Source of the DNA: JBBRYW01 sp038253945
Lineage (GTDB): Bacteria; Actinomycetota; Thermoleophilia; Gaiellales; Gaiellaceae
Direction of reading: 5' to 3'
Assembly (NCBI GenBank): GCA_038253945.1
Contig: JBBSGR010000024.1
Location: forward strand, 1 to 27,183
Length of the DNA: 27,183 nucleotides
Positions 1-7,755 of the stretch are shown here, in pieces (the first letter of the stretch is position 1; each line of letters opens with the position of its first letter). The translations under genes were made by a program, and so were the position numbers. A model generated the notes under the pieces. The model was not told the DNA's origin, did no database searches, and worked only from the letters and a program-made list of their open reading frames with translations.

Positions 1-2
1 CA

Positions 3-98
3 CCGCACCCGACCGCCGCCGCCGCTCGCGGCCGCTGGCTCGGCGAACTCCTCGCCGCCGGCCCCTGCGCCTGCGACTACGCGATCTCGCTCAACTGA
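3..98 (+). CDS. 3' end of an unidentified protein-coding gene (partial)
   Basis: The first 98 bases hold an open frame that enters from outside the window and stops at TGA 96-98. It encodes about 31 residues ending in CDYAISLN. Nearly every codon ends in G or C, which is strong compositional evidence for real coding sequence in this GC-rich genome. I do not recognise the family from this tail. The next gene, a LysR-type regulator, starts about 145 nt downstream with its own promoter-like element, so the two are probably separate transcription units. Confidence 0.45.
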   Translation, partial: PHPTAAAARGRWLGELLAAGPCACDYAISLN

Positions 99-185
99 GC
101 CACGCGGCCGTGCTCAAGGCGCCTTCTTGGACAGGCCCTTAAGGGAGATCCGGCCGCCTGGAGCATTCACGCTGACAGTATCATT

Positions 186-240
186 CGAGAACAAGAGAAC
201 TTCGTCTCGTATACACAAGGTTCTCTCTATACTTGCCTCG
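186..240 (+). promoter_or_regulatory. Promoter and inverted repeats upstream of the LysR-type gene
   Basis: A TATACT hexamer lies at 228-233, ten bases before the GTG start at 244, so the transcript would have almost no leader. Two inverted repeats overlap the area: AGAGAAC (194-200) with GTTCTCT (220-226), and CGAGA (186-190) with TCTCG (205-209). LysR-type regulators usually bind dyad sites next to their own promoter, so autoregulation is a reasonable inference. No convincing -35 box is seen, and there is no Shine-Dalgarno sequence before the GTG. Confidence 0.4.
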
Positions 241-243
241 GCG

Positions 244-1149
244 GTGTCGATCACCTTGACGCAACTGCGGAGCTTCCTGGCAGTCGTCCGCGGCGGCTCG
301 GTTACCGCCGCCGCGGAGGAGCTGGTCGTGACGCAGCCGTCAGTCTCGGCTGCCGTGACAGCGCTCTCGCGCGAGGTGGGAGTCAGCCTGCTCGAGCGGG
401 AAGGGCGCGGGGTCCGGCCAACCCCCGCTGGACACGAGTTCGCGGCCTATGCGGCTGACGTCATCGGCCTGCTGGAGCAGGGCCGTCGCGCAGCCCGCGA
501 GGCAGAAGCCAGCAACGAGCTCGCGCTCTCGATCGCCGCGGTCACGACCGCCGCCGAATCCTTCGTTCCACCGCTCATGCGCGCTTTCGCGACATCTCAC
601 CCGCAGATCGGCTTGGGGCTGGAGGTCGGCAACCGCGACCGGGTCCTGGCGATGGTCCTCGGCCACGAGGCCGATCTGGCGGTCGGCGGTCGCCCGCCCC
701 TCGACGAGCGGATCGAGGCTCAGGCCATCCTGTCGAACGAGTTGGTGCTCATCACCGCCCCCGAGGATCCGCTCGCGGGCGCCGAGGCGGTCTCGGCGGT
801 GCAGCTCGCGGGCTGCCGGTGGCTGCTGCGCGAGCCGGGCTCGGGCACCCGTCTGGTCAACGAGGAGTTCCTCGGGAGCGCCGGCATCGACGTCCGGACG
901 ATGACCCTCGGTTCCAACGGGGCGATCAAGCAGGCCACCCGTGCCGGCCTCGGGGTCTCTTTCGTGTCGCGCGCCGCGGTGGCGACCGAGCTCGACGCCG
1001 GGCTGCTGGGCGTGATCGAGCTCGCGTCGCCCCCGGCGACGCGCGACTGGTTTGTGATGCGATCCGCGATCGGCCCGTCGAGGCCGGTCGTCGCGGAGTT
1101 CCTGGCCTTCGTCACCTCGCCGGGTGCCCGCAGCGTGCTCGAGGGGTAG
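244..1149 (+). CDS. LysR-family transcriptional regulator
   Basis: About 301 residues, normal for the family. The N-terminal winged helix-turn-helix (roughly residues 3-62) carries typical LysR sequence: LTQLRSFLAVVRGGSVTAAA, then VTQPSVSAAVTALSREVGV, then LLEREGRGVRPTPAG. The rest is a periplasmic-binding-protein-like effector domain with a CbbR/CysB-like flavour. The frame is open further upstream to 127, but that extension looks unlike LysR proteins, so I chose GTG 244. TTG 256 is another option. No Shine-Dalgarno sequence precedes GTG 244, and a TATACT box lies just upstream, suggesting near-leaderless expression. The downstream neighbour is convergent, so the target is not evident. The effector is unknown. 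Confidence 0.9.
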   Translation: MSITLTQLRSFLAVVRGGSVTAAAEELVVTQPSVSAAVTALSREVGVSLLEREGRGVRPTPAGHEFAAYAADVIGLLEQGRRAAREAEASNELALSIAAVTTAAESFVPPLMRAFATSHPQIGLGLEVGNRDRVLAMVLGHEADLAVGGRPPLDERIEAQAILSNELVLITAPEDPLAGAEAVSAVQLAGCRWLLREPGSGTRLVNEEFLGSAGIDVRTMTLGSNGAIKQATRAGLGVSFVSRAAVATELDAGLLGVIELASPPATRDWFVMRSAIGPSRPVVAEFLAFVTSPGARSVLEG

Positions 1150-1216
1150 GGGGGCGCCTGCCGGTCACCACCTCGGCCGCTGCGGGCAGGAGAGCCGGCG
1201 ACACACGCACCTGCTC

Positions 1217-1238
1217 GACGGATTCCGAGTCGTCCGTC
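1217..1238. terminator. Possible hairpin between convergent genes
   Basis: GACGGA at 1217-1222 is complementary to TCCGTC at 1233-1238, with a 10-nt loop. It lies in the 101-nt gap between the stops of the LysR-type gene and the FAD-linked oxidase. There is no T-run, so any termination role is inferred from position only. Confidence 0.25.
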
Positions 1239-1250
1239 CGGGACGAAGCT

Positions 1251-2621
1251 CTACGGCTTGATGTTCTGGTTCAGGTGGAACAGGTTGCCAGGGTCGTACT
1301 TCCGCTTGATCTCGACCAGGCGATCATAGTTTCCGCCATAGTTGGCCCTGATCCTCTCCTGGTCGTCGCCGGCCATGAAGTTGACGTAGCCGCCCTCCTC
1401 CGAATGAGGCGCCGTCGCGTCGTAGAAGTCCCGAACCCACGCCGTATTGGCGTCGTTCTGTGCCGGATCGGGCCACATGCCTGCGATCACCGTGGCGAAG
1501 GTTGCGTCGCGATACGCGAAGGCCGTCGCGGCGGACGCGATCCGCTGGCACGCGCCGTTGATCGGATAGATATGAACTGTTGAGTTGACGACGGGCACCT
1601 TCGGCCCATGCTCGAGATGCGCCTCGATCGCCTCGTCGGTGAGCTCCTTCACGAAGTTCGCCTTCCAGTAGTGCTGCAGTCCAGGCGGGACGAGCCCGTC
1701 GAACGCGCTGTTGATCGCCGGATAGGGCATCGGCCCCACGTGCTCCGCCGCGACCGGCGCCACCTCGTGCAACGGCCTCAACGCGGCCTCGCCCTCCTCG
1801 ACCGGACCCGCCCAGCAGGCCACGAGGATGAGGAACGTATCGCCGTGCCGTTCCTCCGGGATGAACGGCAGCGGCGGGGCGATCTGCCAGGCCGGAAAGA
1901 GGCCGAGCTCCTCTGGCGCGTCCTTGATGAACTCGCGGAAGAACTTGAGCACGGTGGCGGCATCGTCGAGCTCGAAGAGCATCGGGCCGGCGTAGATCTC
2001 TTTGACCGGGTGCAGCCGATACTCGAACGACGTGACGACGCCGAAGTTGCCTCCGCCGCCGCGAATTCCCCAGAACAAATCCTCGTTCTCCTGCTCGCTT
2101 GCGCTCAACGTCCGGCCGTCCGCGGTCACGATCTTCGCCGCGAGCAGGTTGTCGCAGGACAGGCCGAAGCCGCGCGTCAGATGACCGATCCCGCCGCCGA
2201 GCGTGAGCCCGCCGATACCGGTCGTCGAGATGATGCCCCCGGTCGTCGCCAGGCCGTGGACATGAGTCGCATCGTTGAAGGTTCCCCAGGTTGCTCCCCC
2301 CTCGGCCCGCGCCGTCCTCTTGGCCGGATCGACTTCGACTCCTTGCATCTGAGCCAGGTCGATCACGACTGCGTCGTCGCCGGTGCCGAAGCCGGGGACG
2401 CTGTGGGATCCTCCGCGCACCGCGACCGGGAGGTCATTCTCCCGGGCGAAGTTCACGGCCGCCACCACATCCTCGACGCCGGCGCACCGTACGATTACGT
2501 GGGGTCGCCGGTCGATCATCGCGTTGTAGACGCTGCGCGCCTCGTCGTAGGCTGCGTCCCCGGGCGTAATTGCCTCCCCCCGGAGTTGCTCGCGGAGCTG
2601 CGCCGCCGTTGCCGTGGCCAT
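1251..2621 (-). CDS. FAD-linked oxidase, PCMH type with BBE domain
   Basis: A 456-residue flavoprotein of the berberine-bridge-enzyme-like/6-hydroxynicotine-oxidase-like group. The PCMH FAD domain (about residues 35-210) carries VRGGSHSVPGFG; its His is the usual site of covalent 8-alpha attachment to FAD. This is followed by GIGGLTLGGGIGHLTRGFGL. The C-terminus (YDPGNLFHLNQNIKP) is the typical BBE ending. The second covalent residue of bicovalent enzymes, a Cys in a GVCPTVG-like segment, appears replaced (GGIISTTG), so single covalent attachment is expected. The start has a good ribosome binding site (AAGGGAG) 7 nt upstream. The substrate cannot be told from sequence; sugars, alkaloid-like amines and aromatic compounds are all known for relatives. 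It is monocistronic, downstream of tRNA-Leu on the same strand. Confidence 0.9.
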   Translation of the reverse strand: MATATAAQLREQLRGEAITPGDAAYDEARSVYNAMIDRRPHVIVRCAGVEDVVAAVNFARENDLPVAVRGGSHSVPGFGTGDDAVVIDLAQMQGVEVDPAKRTARAEGGATWGTFNDATHVHGLATTGGIISTTGIGGLTLGGGIGHLTRGFGLSCDNLLAAKIVTADGRTLSASEQENEDLFWGIRGGGGNFGVVTSFEYRLHPVKEIYAGPMLFELDDAATVLKFFREFIKDAPEELGLFPAWQIAPPLPFIPEERHGDTFLILVACWAGPVEEGEAALRPLHEVAPVAAEHVGPMPYPAINSAFDGLVPPGLQHYWKANFVKELTDEAIEAHLEHGPKVPVVNSTVHIYPINGACQRIASAATAFAYRDATFATVIAGMWPDPAQNDANTAWVRDFYDATAPHSEEGGYVNFMAGDDQERIRANYGGNYDRLVEIKRKYDPGNLFHLNQNIKP

Positions 2622-2753
2622 GGCTTTCTCCCTTCTAGCGTGGTTAGTCAGAGCGTTTCTTTACTACGAACCGGCCGCGATTACAACCCCCAAGTCCGGC
2701 CGCGCAAGTCGTTGAGGCGGGTGTTGCGTTTCTCGTGAAGCGCCTGCGCCGTG

Positions 2754-2771
2754 ACGGCTTGCCCAAGCCGT
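2754..2771 (-). repeat. Perfect 7-bp hairpin just downstream of tRNA-Leu
   Basis: ACGGCTT (2754-2760) and AAGCCGT (2765-2771) form a perfect stem with a 4-nt loop, starting 17 nt past the tRNA 3' end. It could mark the tRNA transcript end or help 3' processing. No U-tract follows, so intrinsic termination is uncertain. Confidence 0.4.
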
Positions 2772-2788
2772 GGGACTCGCAACGAACA

Positions 2789-2872
2789 TGCGGATGAGAG
2801 GACTTGAACCTCCACGTCCTTTCGGACACACGGCCCTGAACCGTGCGCGTCTACCAATTCCGCCACATCCGC
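2789..2872 (-). tRNA. tRNA-Leu (anticodon CAG)
   Basis: The minus strand folds as a class II tRNA with a long variable arm. The acceptor strands GCGGATG and CATCCGC pair perfectly, with an A discriminator at 2789. The anticodon loop TTCAGGG sits on a CACGG/CCGTG stem and gives anticodon CAG, reading CUG codons. The T-arm contains GGTTCAAGTCC. No CCA is encoded. A TAGCAT element on the minus strand at 2888-2883 is a possible -10 box, 10 nt before the mature 5' end. Confidence 0.95.
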
Positions 2873-2904
2873 TGGCCTCTCAATGCTAGCCAAGGCAGCT
2901 CGCG

Positions 2905-2918
2905 TACCATCTCAAGCC
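2905..2918 (+). promoter_or_regulatory. Candidate -10 box placing transcription start at the protease start codon
   Basis: TACCAT at 2905-2910 matches TANNNT and lies 7 nt before CTG 2918. This is the spacing seen before other apparently leaderless genes in the window (14627, 18893, 23577). A TANNNT match is weak evidence alone. It gains weight because no ATG, GTG or TTG exists in the protease frame between the tRNA gene and the signal peptide. Confidence 0.35.
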
Positions 2919-5365
2919 TGAGACGGGGGTTCCTCACCGCTGCGGCCACGGGCCTCGCACTTGCGCTGTCGCCTACGGTGGCCGCGGCGCCACAGCGTGA
3001 CGTCGAGGTCGTCGTGACCCTCGACGCGCCGCCGCTGGCGCGTGCCGTCGCTTCGAGTCGCGTCCTGAACTACGCCGCGAGGACGGGCCGGGTCGATCTC
3101 AGCTCGCGCTCCAGCGTCTCGTACCTCGATGCGCTCGCGGCCGCACAACGAGTCGTCGCCGGCCGCATCGCACGCGCAATTCCGCACGCCGTACTCCGGT
3201 GGCACTACGGGGTCGTCGCGAACGGCTTCGCCGTCGTCGTCCCGGCGGGCCGCGAGCGGGACCTCGGGCTGATTCCGGGCGTCGCGCGCGTGTATCCGAG
3301 CGTTCGCTACCACTCTCTGCTCGACCGCAGTCCCCAGCTGATCGGAGCGCCGACGCTCTGGGGACCGAATCTCTCGACTGCCGGCAACGGGGTGAAGATC
3401 GGGATCATCGACGATGGTGTCGACCAGGCTCACCCGTTCTTCAGCGGCGTTGGCTTCTCGATGCCTCCTGGCTTTCCGAAGGGCCAGACCGCCTTCACGA
3501 CATCGAAGGTGATCGCCGCCCGCGCCTTCCCGCCGAGGGCACCCAAGTGGCGGTACGCGAGTAGGCCGTTCGATCCGAGCCTCTCCGAGCACGCGACCCA
3601 CGTGGCCGGGATCGCGGCCGGGATCCGCCTGGCGACCGCTGGGCGCCGGCAGAACGTCTCCGGCGTCGCGCCGAGCGCCTACATCGGCAACTACAAGGTC
3701 CTGACGATTCCGACCGAGGCCAACGTCGGCCTCGACGGGAACGCACCAGAGATCGTGGCCGGAATCGAGGCCGCCGTCCGTGACGGCATGGACGTGATCA
3801 ACCTCTCGCTCGGAGAGCCGGAAGTCGAGCCCTCGCGCGATATCGTCGTCAAGGCCATCAATGCCGCTGCCGACGCCGGCGTCGTTCCCGCGATCGCCGC
3901 GGGGAACGACTTTCAGGAGTTCGGCCGTGGAACGGTCGGCTCACCGGGAACGGCTTCGAAGGCGATCACTGCCGCGGCGGCGACGAAGACTCGCCGGATC
4001 GCCGACTTCTCATCTGCCGGGCCGACGCCACTCTCGCTCCAGCTGAAGCCGGACGTCACGGCGCCGGGTGTCGACATCTACTCGTCGATTCCCCCGCCCG
4101 ACCTCTGGGCGAGCTTCAGCGGGACGAGCATGGCCTCGCCTCATGTCGCCGGCGCTGCGGCGCTCCTACGCGAGCGTCACCCCGGGTGGACGGTTGCGCA
4201 GATCAAATCGGCGCTCGTGGAGACCGGCGACGTGATCTACGCCGACGCCGGGAACACGACCGAGCTGCCACCGACCCGAGAGGGGGGCGGCATGATCGAT
4301 CTGCCGCGCGCGAACAACCCGCTCATGTTCTCCTCCCCCACGTCGATCGCCTTTGAGTTCCTGCGCCCGGGCGAGTCGGCCGCGCGCACCGTGAGCCTGG
4401 CCGACGCGGGTGGCGGAGCCGGCGCCTGGGCGGTCTCGGTCGACCGCGTCACGGGCGACGCGACCGTTTCGCTCCAGGCTCCAGCGAGCATCTCCGTCCC
4501 GGGCGCGCTCGAGCTGCGCGTGGCGGCGGCGGCGGCCACGCAAGGAGAGGTCAGCGGATTCGTCGTTCTCACGCGCGGCGCCGAGTCTCGTCGCATCCCG
4601 TTCTGGCTCCGCGTCGGCTCCGCGCGACTCGGCACCGAGCCCCACGGGACGCTGAGCCGAACCGGCACGTATCGGGGGGACACCCGCGGCAAGCGATCGC
4701 TCGTGGATGCCTACCGCTATCCCGACGCCCCGGCGATCGTCGACGTGCGCCGCCTGCTCCCCGGCCCCGAGCAGGTGTTCCGCTTCAGGCTGAGCCGCCC
4801 CGTCGCGAACTTCGGGGTTGCGATCCTGAGCCAGGCACGCGGTGTGGAAGTCGAACCACGGATCGTAACCTCGGGGGACGAGAACCGGCTCACCGGGTAC
4901 GACGCGCTGCCGGTCGACCTCAACCCGTACCTGTCCCGCTTCTTTCAGAAGACGCTCGTCTCGGGAACGCTCATCCCGAGCGCGGGGACCTACGACGTCG
5001 TCTTCGACTCTGCGGCGGCCGCGGCGGCAGGCGGATTCCGGTTCCGCTTCTGGGTCGGCGACCGCACGCCTCCGCGTGCGCGGCTCCTGACCCGAAGTCT
5101 GCAGGGCGGCAGCCTGCGCGTGGCGGTAACGGACGTGGGCTCGGGCGTGGACGGCGAGCTGTCGCGCGCGTTGATCGACGGCGCATTCGCCAACGTGAGC
5201 TATAGGTCGGGAATCCTGACGGTGACGCCGCGCACGATGTTGAAGCGGGGCCGTCACAAGCTTGTCGTTCGCGTCTCCGACTATCAGGAGACGAAGAACA
5301 ACGAGAACGTCGGGCCGATCCTGCCTAACTCGCGCACGCTCGCCACCCGCTTCACCGTTCGGTAG
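2918..5365 (+). CDS. Secreted subtilisin-like serine protease (peptidase S8)
   Basis: About 815 residues if read from CTG 2918. The N-terminus is a clear export signal: LRRGFLTAAATGLALALSPT, then VAAA. A propeptide-like region follows (to about residue 140), then the S8 domain. Its catalytic residues are Asp165 (IGIIDDGVD), His225 (EHATHVAG) and Ser404 (SGTSMASPHVAG), with the oxyanion Asn330 (AAGND). The last 350 residues look like beta-rich extracellular domains. It should act outside the cell on proteins. The start is unusual. The only canonical in-frame start (GTG 2843) lies inside the tRNA-Leu gene on the other strand. ATG 2883 is in another frame that stops right at the signal peptide. 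Either CTG is used, helped by TACCAT 7 nt upstream, or a 1-nt indel has hidden an ATG 2883 start. Confidence 0.88.
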   Translation: MRRGFLTAAATGLALALSPTVAAAPQRDVEVVVTLDAPPLARAVASSRVLNYAARTGRVDLSSRSSVSYLDALAAAQRVVAGRIARAIPHAVLRWHYGVVANGFAVVVPAGRERDLGLIPGVARVYPSVRYHSLLDRSPQLIGAPTLWGPNLSTAGNGVKIGIIDDGVDQAHPFFSGVGFSMPPGFPKGQTAFTTSKVIAARAFPPRAPKWRYASRPFDPSLSEHATHVAGIAAGIRLATAGRRQNVSGVAPSAYIGNYKVLTIPTEANVGLDGNAPEIVAGIEAAVRDGMDVINLSLGEPEVEPSRDIVVKAINAAADAGVVPAIAAGNDFQEFGRGTVGSPGTASKAITAAAATKTRRIADFSSAGPTPLSLQLKPDVTAPGVDIYSSIPPPDLWASFSGTSMASPHVAGAAALLRERHPGWTVAQIKSALVETGDVIYADAGNTTELPPTREGGGMIDLPRANNPLMFSSPTSIAFEFLRPGESAARTVSLADAGGGAGAWAVSVDRVTGDATVSLQAPASISVPGALELRVAAAAATQGEVSGFVVLTRGAESRRIPFWLRVGSARLGTEPHGTLSRTGTYRGDTRGKRSLVDAYRYPDAPAIVDVRRLLPGPEQVFRFRLSRPVANFGVAILSQARGVEVEPRIVTSGDENRLTGYDALPVDLNPYLSRFFQKTLVSGTLIPSAGTYDVVFDSAAAAAAGGFRFRFWVGDRTPPRARLLTRSLQGGSLRVAVTDVGSGVDGELSRALIDGAFANVSYRSGILTVTPRTMLKRGRHKLVVRVSDYQETKNNENVGPILPNSRTLATRFTVR

Positions 5366-5369
5366 ACGG

Positions 5370-5385
5370 CGAGCGGCCGCGCTCG
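5370..5385. terminator. Hairpin between convergent protease and membrane-protein genes
   Basis: CGAGCG-GCCG-CGCTCG is a perfect 6-bp stem with a 4-nt loop, five bases after the protease stop and 16 bases before the stop of the opposing gene. It has no T-run on either side, so it is a candidate bidirectional terminator by position and stability only. Confidence 0.35.
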
Positions 5386-5401
5386 AATTCCCGTCAATCG
5401 T

Positions 5402-5653
5402 CTAGTGCCTGTCGCGCTCCTCGATGGTCGGGAGGCGCGAGAGGTCGCGCTGGACGCTCGCCGCGAACTCGTCCGCCGAGAGCTCGTCTTCGCTCGGAGG
5501 TACGACCCGCAGATGGTCCTTTCGCCGCGGCTTCGAACGGCGCACCGCGCGTAGCGAGCCGGTTCGGCCCGCGAGATGCGGCCACTCGGCACCGATCAAA
5601 GAGATGATCGCGCCGGCGAGCAGCACGACGAACAGCCAGCTCACGCGAGCCAT
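5402..5653 (-). CDS. Small single-pass membrane protein, function unknown
   Basis: An 83-residue protein with one N-terminal transmembrane helix (about residues 4-22, VSWLFVVLLAGAIISLIGA). A basic stretch with RRSKPRRK follows, then an acidic cytoplasmic-type tail (PSEDELSADEFAASVQRDL). The Arg/Lys-rich side after the helix suggests the C-terminus is inside. It lies 42 nt downstream of the PGPGW gene on the same strand, so it may be the last cistron of the purine operon. I do not recognise a named family. The TAG stop is 36 nt from the convergent protease stop. Confidence 0.6.
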   Translation of the reverse strand: MARVSWLFVVLLAGAIISLIGAEWPHLAGRTGSLRAVRRSKPRRKDHLRVVPPSEDELSADEFAASVQRDLSRLPTIEERDRH

Positions 5654-5695
5654 TCTAGCGGTCGTCCGTCACTGCCCTGCCCCGCCTTTGCGCTA

Positions 5696-6055
5696 CTACA
5701 CCGGCAGGAAAGGAACGTCCCAGAGACTCGCAATCGCGACGGCGGCCGCGACGCCCGCGATCATGAGTGCGGCTGCAAGCGCCTTGACGAGTGGGCCGGC
5801 CTCCGAGCCCGCCTCGCGCGCACGCTCCAGGCGGCCGATCGTGCGCACGAGCAAGCGCTCCGCCCACGAGAACTCGAGGGCAAGCAAGAAGAGCCCGGCA
5901 GCGATCACGACGACACCCGGCCCGGGAAGCGGAACCAGGATCACGCCGAGGACGAGGACCACGAAGCCGAGACCGACGACGCCGATTCGAGCGAGCGTAC
6001 TGCGCTGCCGGTGGCGGCACCGTTGCCGGCGCAGCCGCTCGAGCGCCTCGTTCAT
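5696..6055 (-). CDS. PGPGW-family small transmembrane protein
   Basis: 119 residues. A basic N-terminus (RRQRCRHRQR) precedes a hydrophobic segment, then VPLPGPGVVVIAAGLFLLAL and FSWAERLL, matching the layout of the PGPGW membrane family. Here the W after PGPG is V, and the downstream FSWAE is kept. A third hydrophobic stretch ends the protein. The start ATG shares one base with the TGA stop of adenine deaminase (TGATG), so I prefer it over an upstream ATG at 6187 that would lie well inside that gene. It is therefore translationally coupled to purine genes, although no purine role is known for this family. Confidence 0.75.
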   Translation of the reverse strand: MNEALERLRRQRCRHRQRSTLARIGVVGLGFVVLVLGVILVPLPGPGVVVIAAGLFLLALEFSWAERLLVRTIGRLERAREAGSEAGPLVKALAAALMIAGVAAAVAIASLWDVPFLPV

Positions 6056-7755
6056 CACCGGTCTGCCGCCAACGAGACGAGCTCGAAACGGTCGACGTCG
6101 ACGAGCCCACGGTCGGTCACCTTCAGCTTCGGGATCACCGAGAGCGCGAGGAAGGCGAGCGCCTGGAAGGGCGCGGCGATCGTGCACCCGAGCGCTTCCG
6201 CGGCCCGGGAGCAGGCCCTGCTACGGGCCACCACGTCGTCCAGTCGTGCGTCCGAGAGGAGCCCGGCGACCGGGAGGGCCAGCTCCGCCTGCACGCCGCG
6301 GTCGGCGATCGCGACCATCCCTCCGCCGAGCTCGGCCAGCCGGGCGATCGCGCGGGCGATGTCGCCGTCGTCGACGCCCACGACGACGATGTTGTGCGCA
6401 TCGTGCGAGAAGGTCGACGCAAGCGCGCCTCGCTCGAGGCCGAACCCGCGCACGAGACCGATTCCGACTCGACCGGTTGCGAGGTGCCGCTCGACGACGG
6501 CGATCTTCGCGAGGTCGCGCCCGGGGTCGGCGACCGCGAACCCCTCCTCGACGGTCGGCTCCTCGAGCACCATGTCCGTGACGATCTGTCCGGGCACCAG
6601 CTGGATCACGCGAGCCGCTCCACCGCCCCATGGGATTGCGAGGTCGTTCATGCCGAGAGGCTGAACCCGAACGGTGCTCTTCACCCAGTCGGGCACGCTC
6701 GGGCGCGGGATGTCCCCGACGGGGCGGCCGGCTTTCAGGACGAGGCCCGGCCGGAAGCTCTCGAGCTCGTCGAGCAGGAGCAGGTCCGCCTGATAGTCGG
6801 GCGCGATCGCGCCGAGGTGGTCGAGCCGGTGCCAGGACGCGGCGTTGAAGGACGCCATCACGAGGGCATCCTCCGGGGCTATTCCCCAGGCGACGGCCTC
6901 GCGCACGATCGAGTTGATGTGTCCGTCCTCGGCGACATGCTCCGGCTCCCGGTCGTCGGTGCAGAAGGCGAGCCGGTGAGGGCCGAACTCGTCGACGAGC
7001 GGCAGCAACGCGTGCAGGTTCCGGGCGACGGATGCCTCCCGAATCAGAACCCACATCCCCGCCCGGAGCCGTTGCCGCCCCTCCTCCGCCGTAAAGGCTT
7101 CGTGGTCGGAGCGAATCCCGGCCGCCGCGTAGGCGTTCAACGCGTGGCCGAGCACCCCCGGCGCGTGGCCGTCCACGTGGGTGGCGAGAGCCAGCTTCGC
7201 AAGCTCGTGCTCGTCGCCCGAGATGACGCCGGGAAAGTTCATCATCTCCGCTAGCCCGATCGTGCGGCGCCGCCGAAGCAGCCCCTCGAGGTCCCCAGGC
7301 GAGAGAGCGCGGCGCGGCGACTCGAAGGCCGAGGCGGGAACACAGGAGGAGGCCATGAAATAGACGTCCAGCGGCAGCTCGGCGCAGAGATCGAGCAGCC
7401 AGTGCACCCCGTCGGTCCCGAGCACGTTCGCGATCTCGTGCGGATCGGCTACGACCGCCGTCGTCCCGAGCGGCAGGACGAGGCGGGCGAACTCGTCGAC
7501 GAGGAGCTTCGATGACTCCAGGTGGACGTGCGCGTCGATGAACCCCGGCACGACGTACTTCCCGGCGGCGTCGATCACCTCATCCCCCTCGTAGTCACCG
7601 AGGCCGGCGACCACGCCGTCGCACACCGCTACGTCGGCCTCTAGCCACTCACGCGTGAAGACTGAGAGGACCCGGCCGCCCCGAACGACTAGGTCTGCGG
7701 GCTCGTCGCCTCGGGCTACCGCGATCCTCCGTGCGAGCGTCGTCGTGTGGCTCAC
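6055..7755 (-). CDS. ade: Adenine deaminase
   Basis: 566 residues, the usual length for bacterial adenine deaminase of the amidohydrolase superfamily, which converts adenine to hypoxanthine and ammonia. Visible motifs are FIDAHVHLESS (metal ligands His76 and His78), ADPHEIANVLG (around His106), HVDGHAPG and FCTDDR. Near the C-terminus, FSHDAHNIVVVG is typical of this family and absent from dihydroorotases. The GTG start overlaps the TGA stop of the xanthine dehydrogenase Mo subunit (GTGA), so the two are coupled. Product and neighbour fit: hypoxanthine is the substrate of the enzyme encoded just upstream. Confidence 0.93.
   Translation of the reverse strand: MSHTTTLARRIAVARGDEPADLVVRGGRVLSVFTREWLEADVAVCDGVVAGLGDYEGDEVIDAAGKYVVPGFIDAHVHLESSKLLVDEFARLVLPLGTTAVVADPHEIANVLGTDGVHWLLDLCAELPLDVYFMASSCVPASAFESPRRALSPGDLEGLLRRRRTIGLAEMMNFPGVISGDEHELAKLALATHVDGHAPGVLGHALNAYAAAGIRSDHEAFTAEEGRQRLRAGMWVLIREASVARNLHALLPLVDEFGPHRLAFCTDDREPEHVAEDGHINSIVREAVAWGIAPEDALVMASFNAASWHRLDHLGAIAPDYQADLLLLDELESFRPGLVLKAGRPVGDIPRPSVPDWVKSTVRVQPLGMNDLAIPWGGGAARVIQLVPGQIVTDMVLEEPTVEEGFAVADPGRDLAKIAVVERHLATGRVGIGLVRGFGLERGALASTFSHDAHNIVVVGVDDGDIARAIARLAELGGGMVAIADRGVQAELALPVAGLLSDARLDDVVARSRACSRAAEALGCTIAAPFQALAFLALSVIPKLKVTDRGLVDVDRFELVSLAADR

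Noticed and set aside
2681..2893. Small open frame reading ADVAELVDAHGSG
   Set aside because: This peptide is a translation of the tRNA-Leu gene, a common annotation artefact.
4166..5257. 363-codon minus-strand open frame
   Set aside because: It is antisense to the C-terminal part of the secreted protease, which has strong family evidence.
5791..7254. 487-codon plus-strand open frame
   Set aside because: It lies opposite adenine deaminase and the PGPGW gene and has the composition of a GC-driven shadow frame.
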